Assembly: GCA_963691655.1 (NCBI GenBank)
Contig: OY829328.1
Coordinates: 15,082,704 to 15,146,703, forward strand
Reading direction: 5' to 3'
Origin: Toxonevra muliebris
Taxonomy: Eukaryota; Arthropoda; Insecta; Diptera; Pallopteridae
Length of the DNA: 64,000 nucleotides
A program made the translations under genes and the position numbers. This document shows, in pieces, positions 1 to 11,550 of the stretch (positions are counted from its first letter, which is position 1; the number at the start of each line of letters is the position of its first letter). The notes beneath the pieces were generated by a model, which was not told the origin of the DNA, made no database searches, and saw nothing but the letters and a program-made list of their open reading frames with translations.

Positions 1-490
1 TCCATCAAGCCCCATTAAAATTCGAGCGTCAATCGGTTAAATATCACAGACACTTTGTTTTTTGAATTTAACTATCGTTACAATTTGACGTTTTGTTTCG
101 TGCAAGAAAAGTGTTTTTTTGCGTTCCCGTACCTTTGTGCATTTTTGTCTTACACAGAGAGTATATTTTGTTTTCTCTCAGTTTACCAGATTTTACCCAA
201 AAAGTACGGAAACATACCTAATAGCTTTGACAAAGAAAACATCAGCTTGTCAAAACACGCTTCAAAAAAAAAAAAAAAAAAAAAATACATGGAAGCTCAA
301 CTTATACGCACTTTCCCAATATTTTCCAAAATTTCGCTACTTTTGACTTATGATATCTTCTAAAATAATTTTTAAGTTCATAGTTTTGTGTACTTTGGTT
401 GTATTCGGGTATGTATATTTTGTTCTACAGTTGGTCACCTCATTTTCTCAGCGTACATGTTCAAAATGGACTGACATTTTTTAGCTCGCA
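1..490. other. AT-rich stretch, no gene seen
   Basis: No open frame here has coding character. The only notable feature is a poly-A run near 266-285. The short frames are low-complexity and overlap in several frames, as expected by chance in AT-rich DNA. Confidence 0.5.
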
Positions 491-491
491 T

Positions 492-812
492 ATAGGGCTG
501 TGGTTATATTGCGAGTATGCTCAGCGGAGTCCATGAAATTGTTGTTGCACCGAACACAAAAAGAGAGTCTGTACTCACTCTCACAGCGAACACGATATGC
601 TCGGTGTATTGTACACCGACCACGCCAAGTATTCAGGGTGGCATGAGTTATTTTACAAAACAGTATCATTACATATAAAATAGTATTAAACAAACGAGCA
701 TATTTTGACAAAAAACCACTCTGCAACGAGCTGAATGTAACCACTTTGACCGAGCACGGGAGAAAATGTTTTGTGTTCGTCGAACACCGAGCACCAATAT
801 AACCAGGCGCTA
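492..812. mobile_element. probable MITE with imperfect TIRs
   Basis: The left end reads AGGGCTGTGGTTATATTG and the right end, reverse-complemented, reads AGCGCCTGGTTATATTGG, so the ends are imperfect inverted repeats about 320 bp apart. Inside is a short hairpin near 600-620 (TCGGTGTA, three bases, TACACCGA) and repeated GAACAC/GAGCAC words. No ORF of note. The family is not identified; hAT-like is a guess. Confidence 0.4.
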
Positions 813-1989
813 AGTTTTAAAATTTTTTGAACACAGCTATGCATGGTACTAAAACAACACAATAGTACTCAAACAAAATCTAAAAAAATTTTATAATTTA
901 AAAATAGATCATCACCCACAATAGACAGAGCAAAAAAGTATTTCAACAAATTTTTGTTTGCTAAGAAACAAAAACAATTTTTTTTATGGAATATTTGGCA
1001 AGGACGTTTATTTTAATATTTAAGGCCAGTGAAAAAGAAATTGAAAAATGTAAGTACAAATAGTAAGTGAAAGTTCATTGTACCTATAAACCAAATAAGA
1101 AGCATGCTTCAGGTGATTTATCTGAAATTAGCAGTAAATATCGAATCACTTTATTCAAGTAAGTAATCAATTTCAATATGATTTCATATAAAATACAAAT
1201 TTAAATAGCTTGAGCGAATAGTGAAAATTTCTAGAAATTATTTACTTAATTACTTATTTAACGAAAAAGTCACTGATAATTATAATTTCTAAAATATATA
1301 GGAAAAAGTTGTTTTTGTTTACAAAATTTTTATAGTCTAATACGCATTCAGTACTTAACTTAATGAAACAACACGCGACTGTATTTACATATATTATTAT
1401 ATGAGTACTAGTGAAAACCATAAAAAGAAGACAAAATAAAATAAGACATGATTCAATCAATTAGAATTTATATGCATATGTACATAGTACATATAAATAT
1501 ATAAGAATAGTATATTTATTCATATTATAAGTAAATTTGAGCTTGACATTGAACTTAGGTATCACTAGCAATTGAAGATTGTTACTTTCATGTATACAAA
1601 TTATTTCATTTAAAAAATTCAACTCGTGAGACACATGATATACTAAAATCGTAGGCATATGAAATCTATATTTAGGTTTCTAGATTAAACCTATGGGGGG
1701 AAACGCAAGTTTTTTCCGCGAATACATTAATTTTGGCAATGATATTTTAAAAAAATGATCCCGATAAGTAGACAATAGATTGACTGCTACGTATTGTTTT
1801 ATATTACGAATAACATTTACAATTTGTTATTAATTTATTAAATACACAATGCAACAAAATTCGACTTCCAGAAAAAGTTGTTTTTAGTGAATTAGCGTAG
1901 TTTCATTGAAAAAATCTGCTGAGCTAGCAGTTCGACCGATCATAACCGAGTTTTTATTAAAATTGTATATTTATACATTTTTTTTATTA
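813..1989. other. AT-rich intergenic DNA, nothing recognised
   Basis: Short open frames at 1254-1460 and 1461-1658 on the minus strand have hydrophobic low-complexity translations and no splice or family signal. I see nothing supportable here. Confidence 0.5.
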
Positions 1990-2690
1990 TTTTTATTTGG
2001 GGATCCCTTCCATCAACGATTTTATAATATTATCGGATATCTTGCGAACTGCTGAAGACCACTTTCGCCGAAAATCTTTGGCACCCTTGAACAATTCCTT
2101 TGTTGCCTTTATTTCCATTTTCAGTATCTTTCAATTGGCACCAACTCAGGCCAGTTTGGTGGACTTGCTTCCCAAGACACTAAAAGCCCATTAATCTTTG
2201 GGTGTCATTCCAAGGCCACTTTACTGTAATGACAAGAGGCTAGGTTTGGCCAAAAGAAAGTGGAAACATCATACTGTCTTAAGAAGGATTTTAGTCTTTT
2301 TTCCAAGCATTTTTTAATATACATTTTTGAGATAATTATTTCCATGGTTACAAATGACTTTTAAAAGACACCACAACTGCAAATAGCTTGCAATAAAATG
2401 AAATTTCAACGAAATTTGGAAAGCTTTCGACGAAATTTATATAACTTCAAGACTCGAAGCTGCGAAAAATTGACTAAAACATACGTCTCGTCGTCCAAGA
2501 TACAAAAATTAAATTTGTCAGAAAATCTTTTTTCTTTTCTTTTTTTTTTTTTGGCACGCTGTTTTGCCTCCGTATTCTTCACAGCATTCCTGTTTGGATC
2601 TTTTTGCACTTTTAACGTGTCAAACCAGCGTCTTTTTTGGCCTAGCGTACAAAAAACTTGGAACACTCCACCAGTTTTCTGACCGAAATG
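1990..2690 (-). pseudogene. decayed Tc1/mariner-superfamily (DDE) transposase
   Basis: Read on the minus strand, pieces of a DDE transposase can be followed through several frameshifts and stops. In order they are NRNAVKNTEAKQRAKK, then FNFCILDDETYVLVNFSQL (the first catalytic Asp region), then YIKKCLEKRLKSFLRQYD, FFWPNLASCHYSK (second Asp region, here decayed to Asn) and SPPNWPELVPIERY (third acidic region around an NCPELRPIE-type motif), ending in FRRKWSSAVRKISDNI. This order and spacing fit a Tc1/mariner-superfamily group common in insects and unlike the true mariners elsewhere in this window. At least one stop sits within the third block, so it is inactive. TIRs were not located. Confidence 0.6.
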
Positions 2691-2699
2691 ATAGGATTA

Positions 2700-3298
2700 T
2701 TCTTCAACACGAGACTAGGTTTTGTCTTTTTCTAGTCACAGCATCCCTTTTTTCCTTCTTTAAAACTTATTTTTTAGTTCCCGAGCAATTTTTTTTAAAT
2801 GTCCACTGAGGCAGTTTTGTAAAGTTTTCACAATGATTTTACGTGGTTCCAATTCCCCAAATTTCATAGAGATCTAAGCTGTCAAAAGCGCGCTACCTCC
2901 GACTACCTGAACATGGTGCCGAAAGTTTAAGCGCGATTACCTCGAAATGTTGTTTTTCAAAAAGTTTCGTTGCGGTAAGAAAGGTTTCTTAAGAACCATT
3001 TTACCAATCGATCTGAATTTTCACTGGCTAGCTTTTAACTAACATATCCTCTAAGTAAACGAAGGAATTTTTATTTGAAGCAAGACTTTTTTTTTCCACC
3101 AAAACCAAATTTTCAGATAAAGAATTGTAGCACCTGACCAAAAGGCGTTAAAGTGCCAATAAACCCTGTTTACCCACTGTTTTGACAAAAATTCTTACGG
3201 TTCTTTCTCCCCTATGTATTTAGTAACAAAATCATTTACCTTTGCTGTGGTTTATTTTAAGGAGACAAAATTTTCCGCAGTGTCCTTCAGGACGGTCA
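2700..3298. other. AT-rich stretch, no gene seen
   Basis: It may include the 5' flank or end of the decayed transposon at 1990-2690. Words such as GCGCGATTACCTCGAAATG near 2930 resemble sequence inside the MITEs near 24480 and 37930, so part of it is probably old repeat. Confidence 0.35.
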
Positions 3299-4211
3299 TC
3301 TTAATATATAAAACAAAGTCGGGTTAGTTACGCCATTTATAACTCAAGCATGACTGGACCGATTTTTATGGTCTTTGATTTGTTGGATTTGTCTGCAGTC
3401 CGAATAGCAGAATAACTACCAAAACATCGTAAAAAAATGTATGAAGAAAAAAAGTGATTTCAAAGAGGTGAGTTCAGTTTGATGAAGTGCACATTATGAA
3501 AGGTTATGTCGTTTGTCATTGTGCACGCATTGACAATCAATTCAATCGGTAATTTGGGACTGTGTGTTTGATTTTACAGGGCAACGCGTTAGTATGGCTC
3601 GACTTCATGCTTCACAAACACAAAAACAAACAGAGGTAGTACGTCAAACGGCTCAGTTGGCAATGAGAAATCGTCGAGCTTATCGCACAGAACAACAAAC
3701 TGATTATCTTCGACGCGTAAGAAAAAAAAAGCGTTTCAATACGATTGCATAATTGACTACAGTTCGCATCTTTTCGTTCGAATTGGCCTAATGGAGGTTG
3801 CGTGCGACCATTGCGGATTGTGCTGTGTCAGAGGCAAGTTGAAATTACCATTATTGCCTCCGCCTCCTTAACCTTTGCATTCATTGCATAGTGGCGAATC
3901 ACCAGAACCACGACATTTTCTATCGAACACTCAAAGATACAACGGATGTTTCCAAATGACTTCATTTGAAGCAGACATCAAAGCACACGGATTCAATCCG
4001 ACATCCAAGGAAATTTCTGCTCAAGAGAGTAAACGTTAAATTTTATTTTGGTGATCATAAATCTTCAATTCTGACTTCGCCTTCGAAGACGCACAGCATA
4101 AATTCATCCAAATATATTTCCTTGGGTAATATGGAGGTTAACTTGAGCGGCGTCAAACTATCAATACGGTAATGAAAAGAGTATGCGGTAAAAGCTCGCC
4201 GGGTCAGTTAG
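3299..4211 (+). mobile_element. Helitron remnant (non-autonomous)
   Basis: The 5' end starts TCTTAATATATAAAAC directly after an A, followed by the ACTCAAGCATGACTGGACCGATTTT block seen near the 5' ends of many insect Helitrons. The 3' end reads GCCGGGTCAGTTAG followed by T, close to the usual CTRR-T terminus, with C changed to T. Insertion between A and T without a target duplication fits Helitrons. Inside is a broken ORF1-like or Rep leader (MARLHASQTQKQTEVV, 3594-3752) and a broken helicase-like/Rep domain (CDHCGLCCVRGKLKLP, 3805-3853, and RHFLSNTQRYNGCFQMTSF, 3915-3971) with stops. The element is 913 bp, far too short for an autonomous copy. Confidence 0.75.
3594..3990 (+). pseudogene. Helitron Rep/helicase-like ORF, broken
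   Basis: An open stretch starting MARLHASQTQ ends at 3752. The following sequence continues the Helitron-type protein in other frames, with a cysteine cluster (CDHCGLCC) and a FQMTSF block, interrupted by stops (for example TAA after PPPP near 3873). Only the N-terminal part of the usual long protein is present. The Rep HUH motif and the helicase domain are absent, so no activity is expected. Confidence 0.65.
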
Positions 4212-4975
4212 TTAAAAGTAAATTAAAATTATTTCTGAGTCCGTTCGAGTTAAATTATTTCAGCTATCTTCCCAAATTCATGTAAATTCATTTTACAAAC
4301 CAAGAAGATAAAGGAGAGCTGAATCATTTTAAGCCTTATCTTTTACGAGAACTTTAAGCTGAATCGCAACTATTTAAAGTAAACAAAAATATCTCTAATA
4401 AGAACTGACCATTTTTAAAATATTATTAATGATTTCTTTTGAAAAATGAAATTGAACAACATTATTTTCAATACTCTGCAAGTTTATTCTTTCATTTGTT
4501 TATGTCGTGCTATATTAACCAGATGTGCCACAGATTTCATTCATAATTTTGATATGTTTACATTACTTTGTAAATATTTTGCACATTTTCCAATATTTTG
4601 CTGAAGTCTTTTTGCTTTTTTTTTGTTCTATACTTAACATTGACCTAAATCTGTGATGCAAACAAGCTTCAAAAGGTATAGAGTCTATATACTATATACA
4701 TATATGCGAGGAGTAAACAATTCATTTAATTCCAATAACATCTGATTAAAACAAAAAAAAAAAAATTTACGTGGAAAAACAGACAAATTTTATAATAAAA
4801 CAAAATTTTATTTACAGACATTATTTATTTTTTGTGTTTAACTTTCAGCTGTCGAAAATTTTTTTAACATTATTATTTTAATTATGCATAAATTAAAACT
4901 TAAAAAACTAAAACAAAAATCATAATAATAATATTTCAAATGACTTCAGTAAAAAACACAGATGATTTATCTAGT
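4212..4975. other. probable 3' flank or UTR of the 12-cysteine gene
   Basis: Very AT-rich with several TTTATT words (AATAAA on the minus strand) that could serve as poly-A signals for the gene ending at 4976. No coding signal. Confidence 0.35.
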
Positions 4976-5097
4976 TTAAACTAAAATACAACAGACTTGT
5001 CCTTTCTCACAATCCGTGGCTGGCCGCATCAAAGCCTTGTTACATCTGTCCATGCATGCACCCAAATGTTGATGGCAAGGTGCTGACCTCATTGGCA
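4976..5097 (-). CDS. exon 3 of the 12-cysteine secreted protein gene
   Basis: The acceptor CCGAGCAG precedes 5097. Joined to exon 2 the first codon is TTG, giving CCYELPMRSAPC. It encodes the last six cysteines and the C-terminal CCILV, with stop TAA at 4978-4976. The exon is 122 nt with a frame shifted from its neighbours, so an ORF scan misses it. Confidence 0.8.
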
Positions 5098-8000
5098 CTG
5101 CTCGGAAAGATGATGATTAATAATACACGATTCCATGTTTTTTATTTATTTGTTTATTTTTTTTTTTTTTTTTTGGTTAAGTTAATGACGGAGAATATAT
5201 GGAATTGAAGATTTTGCAGTACAGTGTAGAGATGATAGCGGATGAGAGCGGATGAGAGCGGAGGAAGGATAAAGAACGAAGAAAATTGAAAATAGAACGA
5301 AAAAGAAAGAAAATCCAATTGAATATGATATATTTTTGTGTAAGGATAGGATATTTTTAAAGGATATAATCAAAATGAAGGTTTAATTTTTATTTAGTTA
5401 TTTATGTGTGTGCGTGTTGCGTGTTTTCTTTTTTTGTTTTTCTTTGGGAATGGTGCATGTTTTGGAATAATTTTGTTTCAATTCCGTTCAGATTTTACTG
5501 TCAAAAAGTTTTTCTTATAAAAACGTGTTTTTTACTTTTATTGCGAATTTATTCGATAACTTACATTCATAGCAACATTCAACGCCTCGATGTGAGTTGG
5601 TTGGGCAAAGTCCTTTAGTTGTTGTTGGCTCATTGCAATCACTGGAGTGTACACATAATCCACCAACGAGGGCACATTGACGATCACCTTCATACACTTT
5701 GACACCTTGTAGCACTGAAATTGAAGAATGAATACATGAATGAATAAGTTAATAAATTCAACCTAATATTTTCCATAATTTTACAATTATGTTCAGACAT
5801 CGTTATAACATGTAAATATAATACTGCTTAACATTATATTGAATACCTGTATAATTTACTATTTAGTTATCAATTAATGCAATGCAATATAATTTTATAT
5901 ATGGTAAAGTGACTAAAGTAAACTTTCACTATTAATGCCAGCCCCACCCGCATTATTAATATCTTTGCACTTCTTCTTACCATAATATGGCTCTCATGAG
6001 CAATATTGCACTTGCTCCCAATAACGTCCTCACGTTAAATACTCTGATCACTTAAAGTAAATTGTTTTCAATTTTAGATGTAAATGCATTCTGTGATTGC
6101 AATGCAATTTGTGCTCTATTTTTGTTGTTGTATTTCCTCATAAATTTGAGTGGTGGATACAACGAAACTGTTGCTATTAGGACTAAGACATAAACGCAAA
6201 AAACAAACTTTACTAAACTATTCGACTTCCCGACATAGATTTTGGGGTATTAATTGGACAGTCTAAAAGTATATTTGCAGCATAGTAACAGAAGTATAAT
6301 ACGAAAAAAGTAAGTTATAGTCTAAGGGCCAATTTCACAGTATACATTTAAATTTAATTTAAGTTAATTGTAAATTAAAAATTAAATGCAATTTAACTTT
6401 TTACGGTTTTCACAGTGTCTGCATTTAAATATTAAATATTGGTGGCAACACTGCGGTCTTCGCCATGAAGTTGGTTGTCGTTAAACCATTGCGAATACAG
6501 TAATATCTCAATTTATGTTTCTCTACTGATATTATCTTGTTTTACATCTTCAAAAAAAAAATTGCACTATATTTTAATTTCGGCTCTCAAGTTACTCAAT
6601 TTATACTATAAATAATTGTTTTCTCCGAAATATGTCACTTCCGAAGTTTCACCCTTAATTACATAGCTTCTCGACTAGCTATAATTCATGTTAATGTTCC
6701 TGTCTTACCAATAAAATGTCTAGTCGAGACACCTTATGTTAATGTCATACCAAAAAAACCCAACTTTTCGTCAAGACAGTACTGCTACTATCAACCCTAA
6801 CATAAATTTGAAGTTTCATTCGTTTTTGACTTTTGTGTATTTAAAAATGGCACAAGTCAAGCTTAACAGAAGAGAAATAATTAATTTCATAAATATATAT
6901 CGAGAATATGAGTGTTTATGAAATTTTAAAAGAGAAAAATATAAAAGAATCGAATTGAAAAGAAGTACGTGGGACAAAATGGGAAACAAATTCAACGCAT
7001 ATTTGTTGTTTACTGTTCAAAGCATTTTGTAAAATGAAATGCCTAAACATAATTGGCCATTTAAATTGCAATTAAATTTAAATTAACTTCGAACTATGAA
7101 AATGAATTTCAGAAATTAAGTATCAATTGCAATTTAAATGACCACTGTGAAATTGGGCCTAAGCCGTCTGCATTTCAAGGTCAGAGAATCCCAATGTCTC
7201 CACAGTCTGTAACTATAGGAAATAAAGTAAGGGAAAGGACCAAAGGGACTGTCCCTAAAACGATTTTAGGTTTTATATATTGATAGTGGGACGATAATTG
7301 TAATTACTACCTTATTTTTTTATATTTTACAATGGAATTGTGATATTAACCAAGTTTTGCAATGCAGTAAGTGCAATGAAATACATGAGTACATATGCAG
7401 TTAATTTAAATTCTTCAAAAGTAGGTTAATATTTCTTATTTTTACCTTTATTCATAAGTAAACAAAATAAAAATGATTTTGAATGAAGATTGAGGTTTGA
7501 CCTTATACAAAGCACTTAGCATGGAAGACTCTTTCAATAGACTTAACCAAATTGATATCTTAATACATTTTATAAGAGGTTGTGGTATTGTAAAATTTTA
7601 TAAAATACTTTAAAACTTGCTCAAATGGTACTACACTTTAAGAATACCTATGTAAACCATATGATGAAATAATAAGGGGGTCGCCTGGTGTAATGGGTCA
7701 AAAAAAAAAAAAAAAAATAAAATAAAAAAAAACAGTTTTTCTGCTTAAATCGCTTCTTTCGAAAGGGATTTCTTTGAATTTCACAGTCGATTGAAACTTA
7801 TAGATGTAGAACTTGGTAGGCGGTGGTACAGCCGTCATGCACACTTGAACTTTCAAACACGTGCACCATAACTGAAAAAATTCTTGAGATATTAATATGA
7901 TTTTTTTTTAAATTAAAGGTAATTGAATTACCTTGAAGATATATTTAAACTTAGCACATAAAGCATTTTTTAAAAAACTGTGCAAAATTTCTGTTAATTA

Positions 8001-11000
8001 TTTTTTAAATCAATTTTTTTAAATTTTTAAACAATTTATTTTTTAGGTATATCTACAAACTAAAATGATATATTCTTTTCATACAATTCTAAGGGATGCT
8101 AGAGTGCACGCCGTAAAGAAAGAAAGCACCTACACATTCATTGCTATAACTTGCTAAATTTTGTATACAATTGGATTAAAAATTCATTTGAACTCTTGAA
8201 TATGGTATGTTAACAATAAACACAATAAATTACAAAAATAAATATTGAATAGTTTTGAAAATAAAAAGTCTGCAAAAAGTACATGTTTTTGGCAATCTAT
8301 GCCAAGGGACCCTCTTAATTCTTATTATAATTGCAATACAAAGTTCTGCTTTGGTTAGATTTTGAAATAGAACAAATTTATTCTCGATGAAAACTTTTCC
8401 TTAAAATATGAAATAATATTGATCCTGTAACATAATAACCGGGAAATGCTATGAATTAATCTCGATTCGATTGTCAAAGCCCATGGTTGCCTTAACTTGC
8501 TCTGAAATTTATAGAATTCATTTCACATCATTTTCAGCTTAAGTAGGCATTATTTTAAGCAAACTTAACTTATCTGAGGTGAAAGAGCCTAGACTCAATG
8601 TAGAAGAAATAAATAAATACAGTAGAAACTCGATTCTTGCACGTAATGATAACCGGACTCGGTGCAAGTTTCGAGGTTGTTGCAAGTACCGAGTTTTTGT
8701 TTTCCATACAAATTAAAATTGGCTTACATATATCTATTTAGAATCTAAATTTACTAGGTTTAATACCTTAATTCAATACACTTGTATAATAAGTTTTAAG
8801 TGAGTATTTTATATTATTTTAGTGAGATTTTTTTAATTAAACCGCGCCCTTTAAGATATCTATTGCACATTCCACTTCTGGGTCTAGACTTATACCAGAA
8901 GTGCAGCATTAAGACCATTGGCATTAAGGAAGTTGAGTATAATAGCCGTTTCAATGAATTCTGGTTCAATTTTGCGCACTTAGGGCATTCCCAGGTACAG
9001 TGCACTCTCGAATTTCTTAAGTTCGGAAGTCTTAATTGTTCAGAAAACTTAAGCAATGAATAATTGGTTTAACTTCATTTAAAAAAAAAAAAACACAAAA
9101 TGTAAATGTTAATATTCAAAATTAACAATTTCTGTGGAAGAAGCATAACATCTGTAATTTTTTAAGTCTATTTCTAGCCTATTTCTCAGGGTAGTTTGTA
9201 TAAGCGCAGGGATAGAAAATATCCTTTCCGAAGGCGCTGTTGCTGGAGCTAATTAAAAATATTGGAGATTGTTTTCAAGTGTGAAGCCAATGCACTACAG
9301 GATTCCACTTGAAAAATCGGTCGGACTCAAACTTGCACAAAGTTTAGTCCTATTAGGTAGTACTTATCACACCGTAGTACTTTAAACCGGATCGGTCAAA
9401 AACTCGCCGAGATGGACGTACAATTTTGAAATTTCGATCAAACAGCTCCTGTTTTGGATCCCTGTAACTAATCACCTGTTGCATTTAGAAAATTTTTGTT
9501 TTCGAGAGATTTTTGTTTGATCTTTCGAAAAAAGATCACCACAATTGTAGGATTACCGCATTAATCGCCGGTTGCGATTAACCGCAGAGTGGATATTAAC
9601 CTGTGGTTACGATTATTGATAATCGTAATCGGTGCATCACTAATTCATATTTTATAATCTAGTGATAATCTGAATCTGATAATCTCTGCTCTATGGACAA
9701 CAAAAAAATAAAAATTAATTCGAAGTTGTTTTTTCCAAATTCTCTTCTGACAGTTCCATCCGCGAATTCCCTTCTGATGTATAGAGTTCTGTTACATGGA
9801 CAAAGTTTCGATCTATGATAGTTTAGAATTCATGAACTCAAAATATTTTAAATTTCTAATTCTTTCCTAAATTCTAATATCCTATGATCAAATACGTTAT
9901 AATGCTGAGTTCGTTAAGAATATTTACTGACAATTTGAATTCAAAAATTCAATAGAACTTATTCCTATCTTATGAAGTTTTAACCGTTATTTGGCTGATA
10001 AAAAAAAAACACCTTCTGTTGGCTGATAAGGTACCCGGGTACCTAATATACAATACCCACCTACAATTCGATGTAGTTTTTTACTTTAAGAAGTTAAGGG
10101 AACCTTTATATCAAAATTAAACATTTTCAGGTATGTATTAATTTTATTTTGAAATCGGCATAGTCAGTTTCATAGCAATTTTCCAAATTAAAAACCCATA
10201 TTTCGAGAAATAACACAGTGTAAAAACCATTTAGGTACCCGGGTACCTTATCAGCCGGTTAAGGGTTAAGCATTCTCCAATACATTTATAAAAATTTATT
10301 TATACATTGTATTTTTCTTTCCAAAATCTTCCAATTATTTTTATCAAATTTTTATTTTTATGTATATGCAGACATTTCATTCATATAAATTTATAGCTTT
10401 TTAATTTCTATTGAAACATATTCTTATTTTCACATACATATATTAAATTTTTTTGTTTTTATTTTTCAAATCTTAAATTTCCAAGTCAAAAGTTCGAATT
10501 AATACCACATTGAACGAGTATTATTATCTCTAAGGATTATCAATTTAATTTCTTCCGAAAATGAAAACAAAAACAAATTTTAAATTTTGGAAATCCATAA
10601 AGATAATATTCATATAGATTTTTATGTATTATGTATATACTTAAATGCGTGCATCTGTATACAATATATGTGAAATACCATATATGTATATACATGTATT
10701 TTTATTGCTGGAAAGAACTCATAACTCTTATCAATTAATGATTATGACATTTTGCAAATTGAAATTGAATCACATGACAGACGGACGCTTTTATGAATTG
10801 TCAATTAAATGAATGCTGATGCTGCTATCGAGTACAAAGATCGAGTAATACAGAATTGTGATTTAATAGTTCCGGCATACAGATATACGCCCCTCGTAAA
10901 GTCAAATCATATCGCAAAACTTCGATTATAAATATAGCATTTAAAAAAAAAAAAAAAAAAAACTATGTAAATCACTTTAAAAGGAAACCCCCCAAAATGA

Positions 11001-11550
11001 GCATGATGTACATTATCTAGTATTATAATTAATATAGCGCAATTATTAATATATGCATAATAAAAATAATATATGTATAATTCAATTTCAACCATAATGA
11101 ATGAATATCAAATAATAAAAATGAATTTAAAATGTAAGGCAAAAACTTCTCTATGAACTTTTTCAATTAATTGATATCATTATTTTCCAAAATTTAAGGA
11201 AATAGAAAATAAATATCATTTATTTCAATAAAATGAATTTAGGCTTAAGTTGTTTTTTTTTTTAAATAATTTAAAATTTCTGTTTGTTATTGTGGAATGA
11301 TTAATTACTCTCCTGCTCGTATTCACAAAACCTAAGTGATTTTTATTTAAATTTTCTTAATGTTTTAAAATACATAATTGTATTAATTTTGTTCAACTGA
11401 ATATATTAAGAAAATATGAACCAATTAAATCAACTCACTATAATATTCGGGAAATTCGTCGATTTCATTATCCTCCGTACCTGCACAAATGCTATTGATC
11501 GATATTAAAGCGATCAAAAGGAAACCAATCAAGAAACTTTTCGACGACAT
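4976..11550 (-). CDS. secreted 12-cysteine protein, U-scoloptoxin(19)-like family
   Basis: Three exons on the minus strand: 11550-11439, 5714-5565 and 5097-4976. Introns use GTGAGT and GTAAGT donors and CAG acceptors. Both introns are phase 1, so the reading frame joins without a stop into 127 residues. Residues 1-23 (start MSSKSFLIGFLLIALISI) are a signal peptide, followed by an acidic stretch (TEDNEIDEFPEYY). The mature part carries 12 cysteines (about 51, 58, 64, 74, 84, 85, 95, 102, 106, 117, 123, 124), enough for six disulfides, and ends CCILV. The GLCPTNSHRGVECCYE block and the CC-x-L-V end resemble small arthropod secreted proteins that databases name U-scoloptoxin(19)-like after a centipede venom family. 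The insect members are ordinary host proteins of unknown role, so the name does not imply toxicity. Intron 1 is 5.7 kb and holds transposons. Family assignment is from memory of the pattern and needs a search. Confidence 0.82.
5565..5714 (-). CDS. exon 2 of the 12-cysteine secreted protein gene
   Basis: Acceptor TTCAATTTCAG precedes 5714 and donor GTAAGT follows 5565. It is 150 nt, phase 1 to phase 1, and carries the first six mature cysteines. Confidence 0.82.
6326..7159 (+). mobile_element. PIF/Harbinger-like element with MADF-type ORF
   Basis: TIRs GGGCCAATTTCACAGT (left) and GGCCCAATTTCACAGT (right, reverse-complemented) are flanked by perfect TAA direct repeats at 6323-6325 and 7160-7162, the 3-bp target-site size of PIF/Harbinger elements. 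At 834 bp it cannot hold a transposase. It carries a short MADF/Myb-like reading frame at 6847-7029. It lies in intron 1 of the 12-cysteine gene. Confidence 0.75.
6847..7029 (+). pseudogene. MADF-like accessory protein fragment
   Basis: Starts MAQVKLNRREIINFINIYRE and continues YECL, a TGA, then NFKREKYKRIELKRSTWDKM. The pattern of Y-R-x-x-x-C-L-W-N, K..Y..R..., W.K fits the first helices of a MADF domain, and the TGA stands exactly where the conserved Trp (TGG) is expected. MADF or Myb/SANT DNA-binding proteins accompany PIF/Harbinger transposases. The frame ends after LLFTVQSIL, so about half the domain is lost. Confidence 0.6.
7672..8317. mobile_element. possible MITE with degraded TIRs
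   Basis: The left end AAGGGGGTCGCCTGG and the reverse-complemented right end AAGAGGGTCCCTTGG are imperfect inverted repeats about 650 bp apart. The interior is AT-rich with a poly-A run near 7700. No ORF and no clear target duplication, so the call is tentative. Confidence 0.3.
8622..9090. repeat. pogo-like MITE fragments
   Basis: TA-CAGTAGAAACTCGATTCTTG at 8620 and TA-CAGTGCACTCTCGAATTTC at 8993 each look like the end of a pogo/Tigger-type element. The second continues with TTAAGTTCGGAAGTC and TTGTTCAGAAAACTTAAGC, matching the left half of the complete MITE at 31018-31378. No matching right ends were found nearby, so these are truncated copies. Confidence 0.45.
9984..10258. mobile_element. 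piggyBac-like MITE with palindromic TIRs
   Basis: TTAA stands at both ends (9980-9983 and 10259-10262), the target site used by piggyBac elements. The inner inverted repeat (10021-10046 and 10231-10256) is perfect over 26 bp. Each arm contains the palindrome AGGTACCCGGGTACCT. The left side shows a 37-bp partial duplication of the GGCTGATAA word (9991 and 10021). At 275 bp it is non-coding. Superfamily assignment rests on the TTAA alone. Confidence 0.6.
10263..11438. other. intron 1 of the 12-cysteine gene, no further feature
   Basis: Very AT-rich with poly-A and TATATG repeats. I see no exon, hairpin or element ends here. Confidence 0.4.
11439..11550 (-). CDS. exon 1 of the 12-cysteine secreted protein gene
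   Basis: Start codon at 11550-11548 in the context AAGATAATG. It encodes the whole signal peptide plus an acidic linker and ends at a GTGAGT donor (11438) in phase 1. Upstream UTR exons are possible but not visible. Confidence 0.8.

Noticed and set aside
5215..5260. GCGGATGAGA short tandem repeat
   Set aside because: Only about two and a half copies of a 12-bp word; not significant alone.
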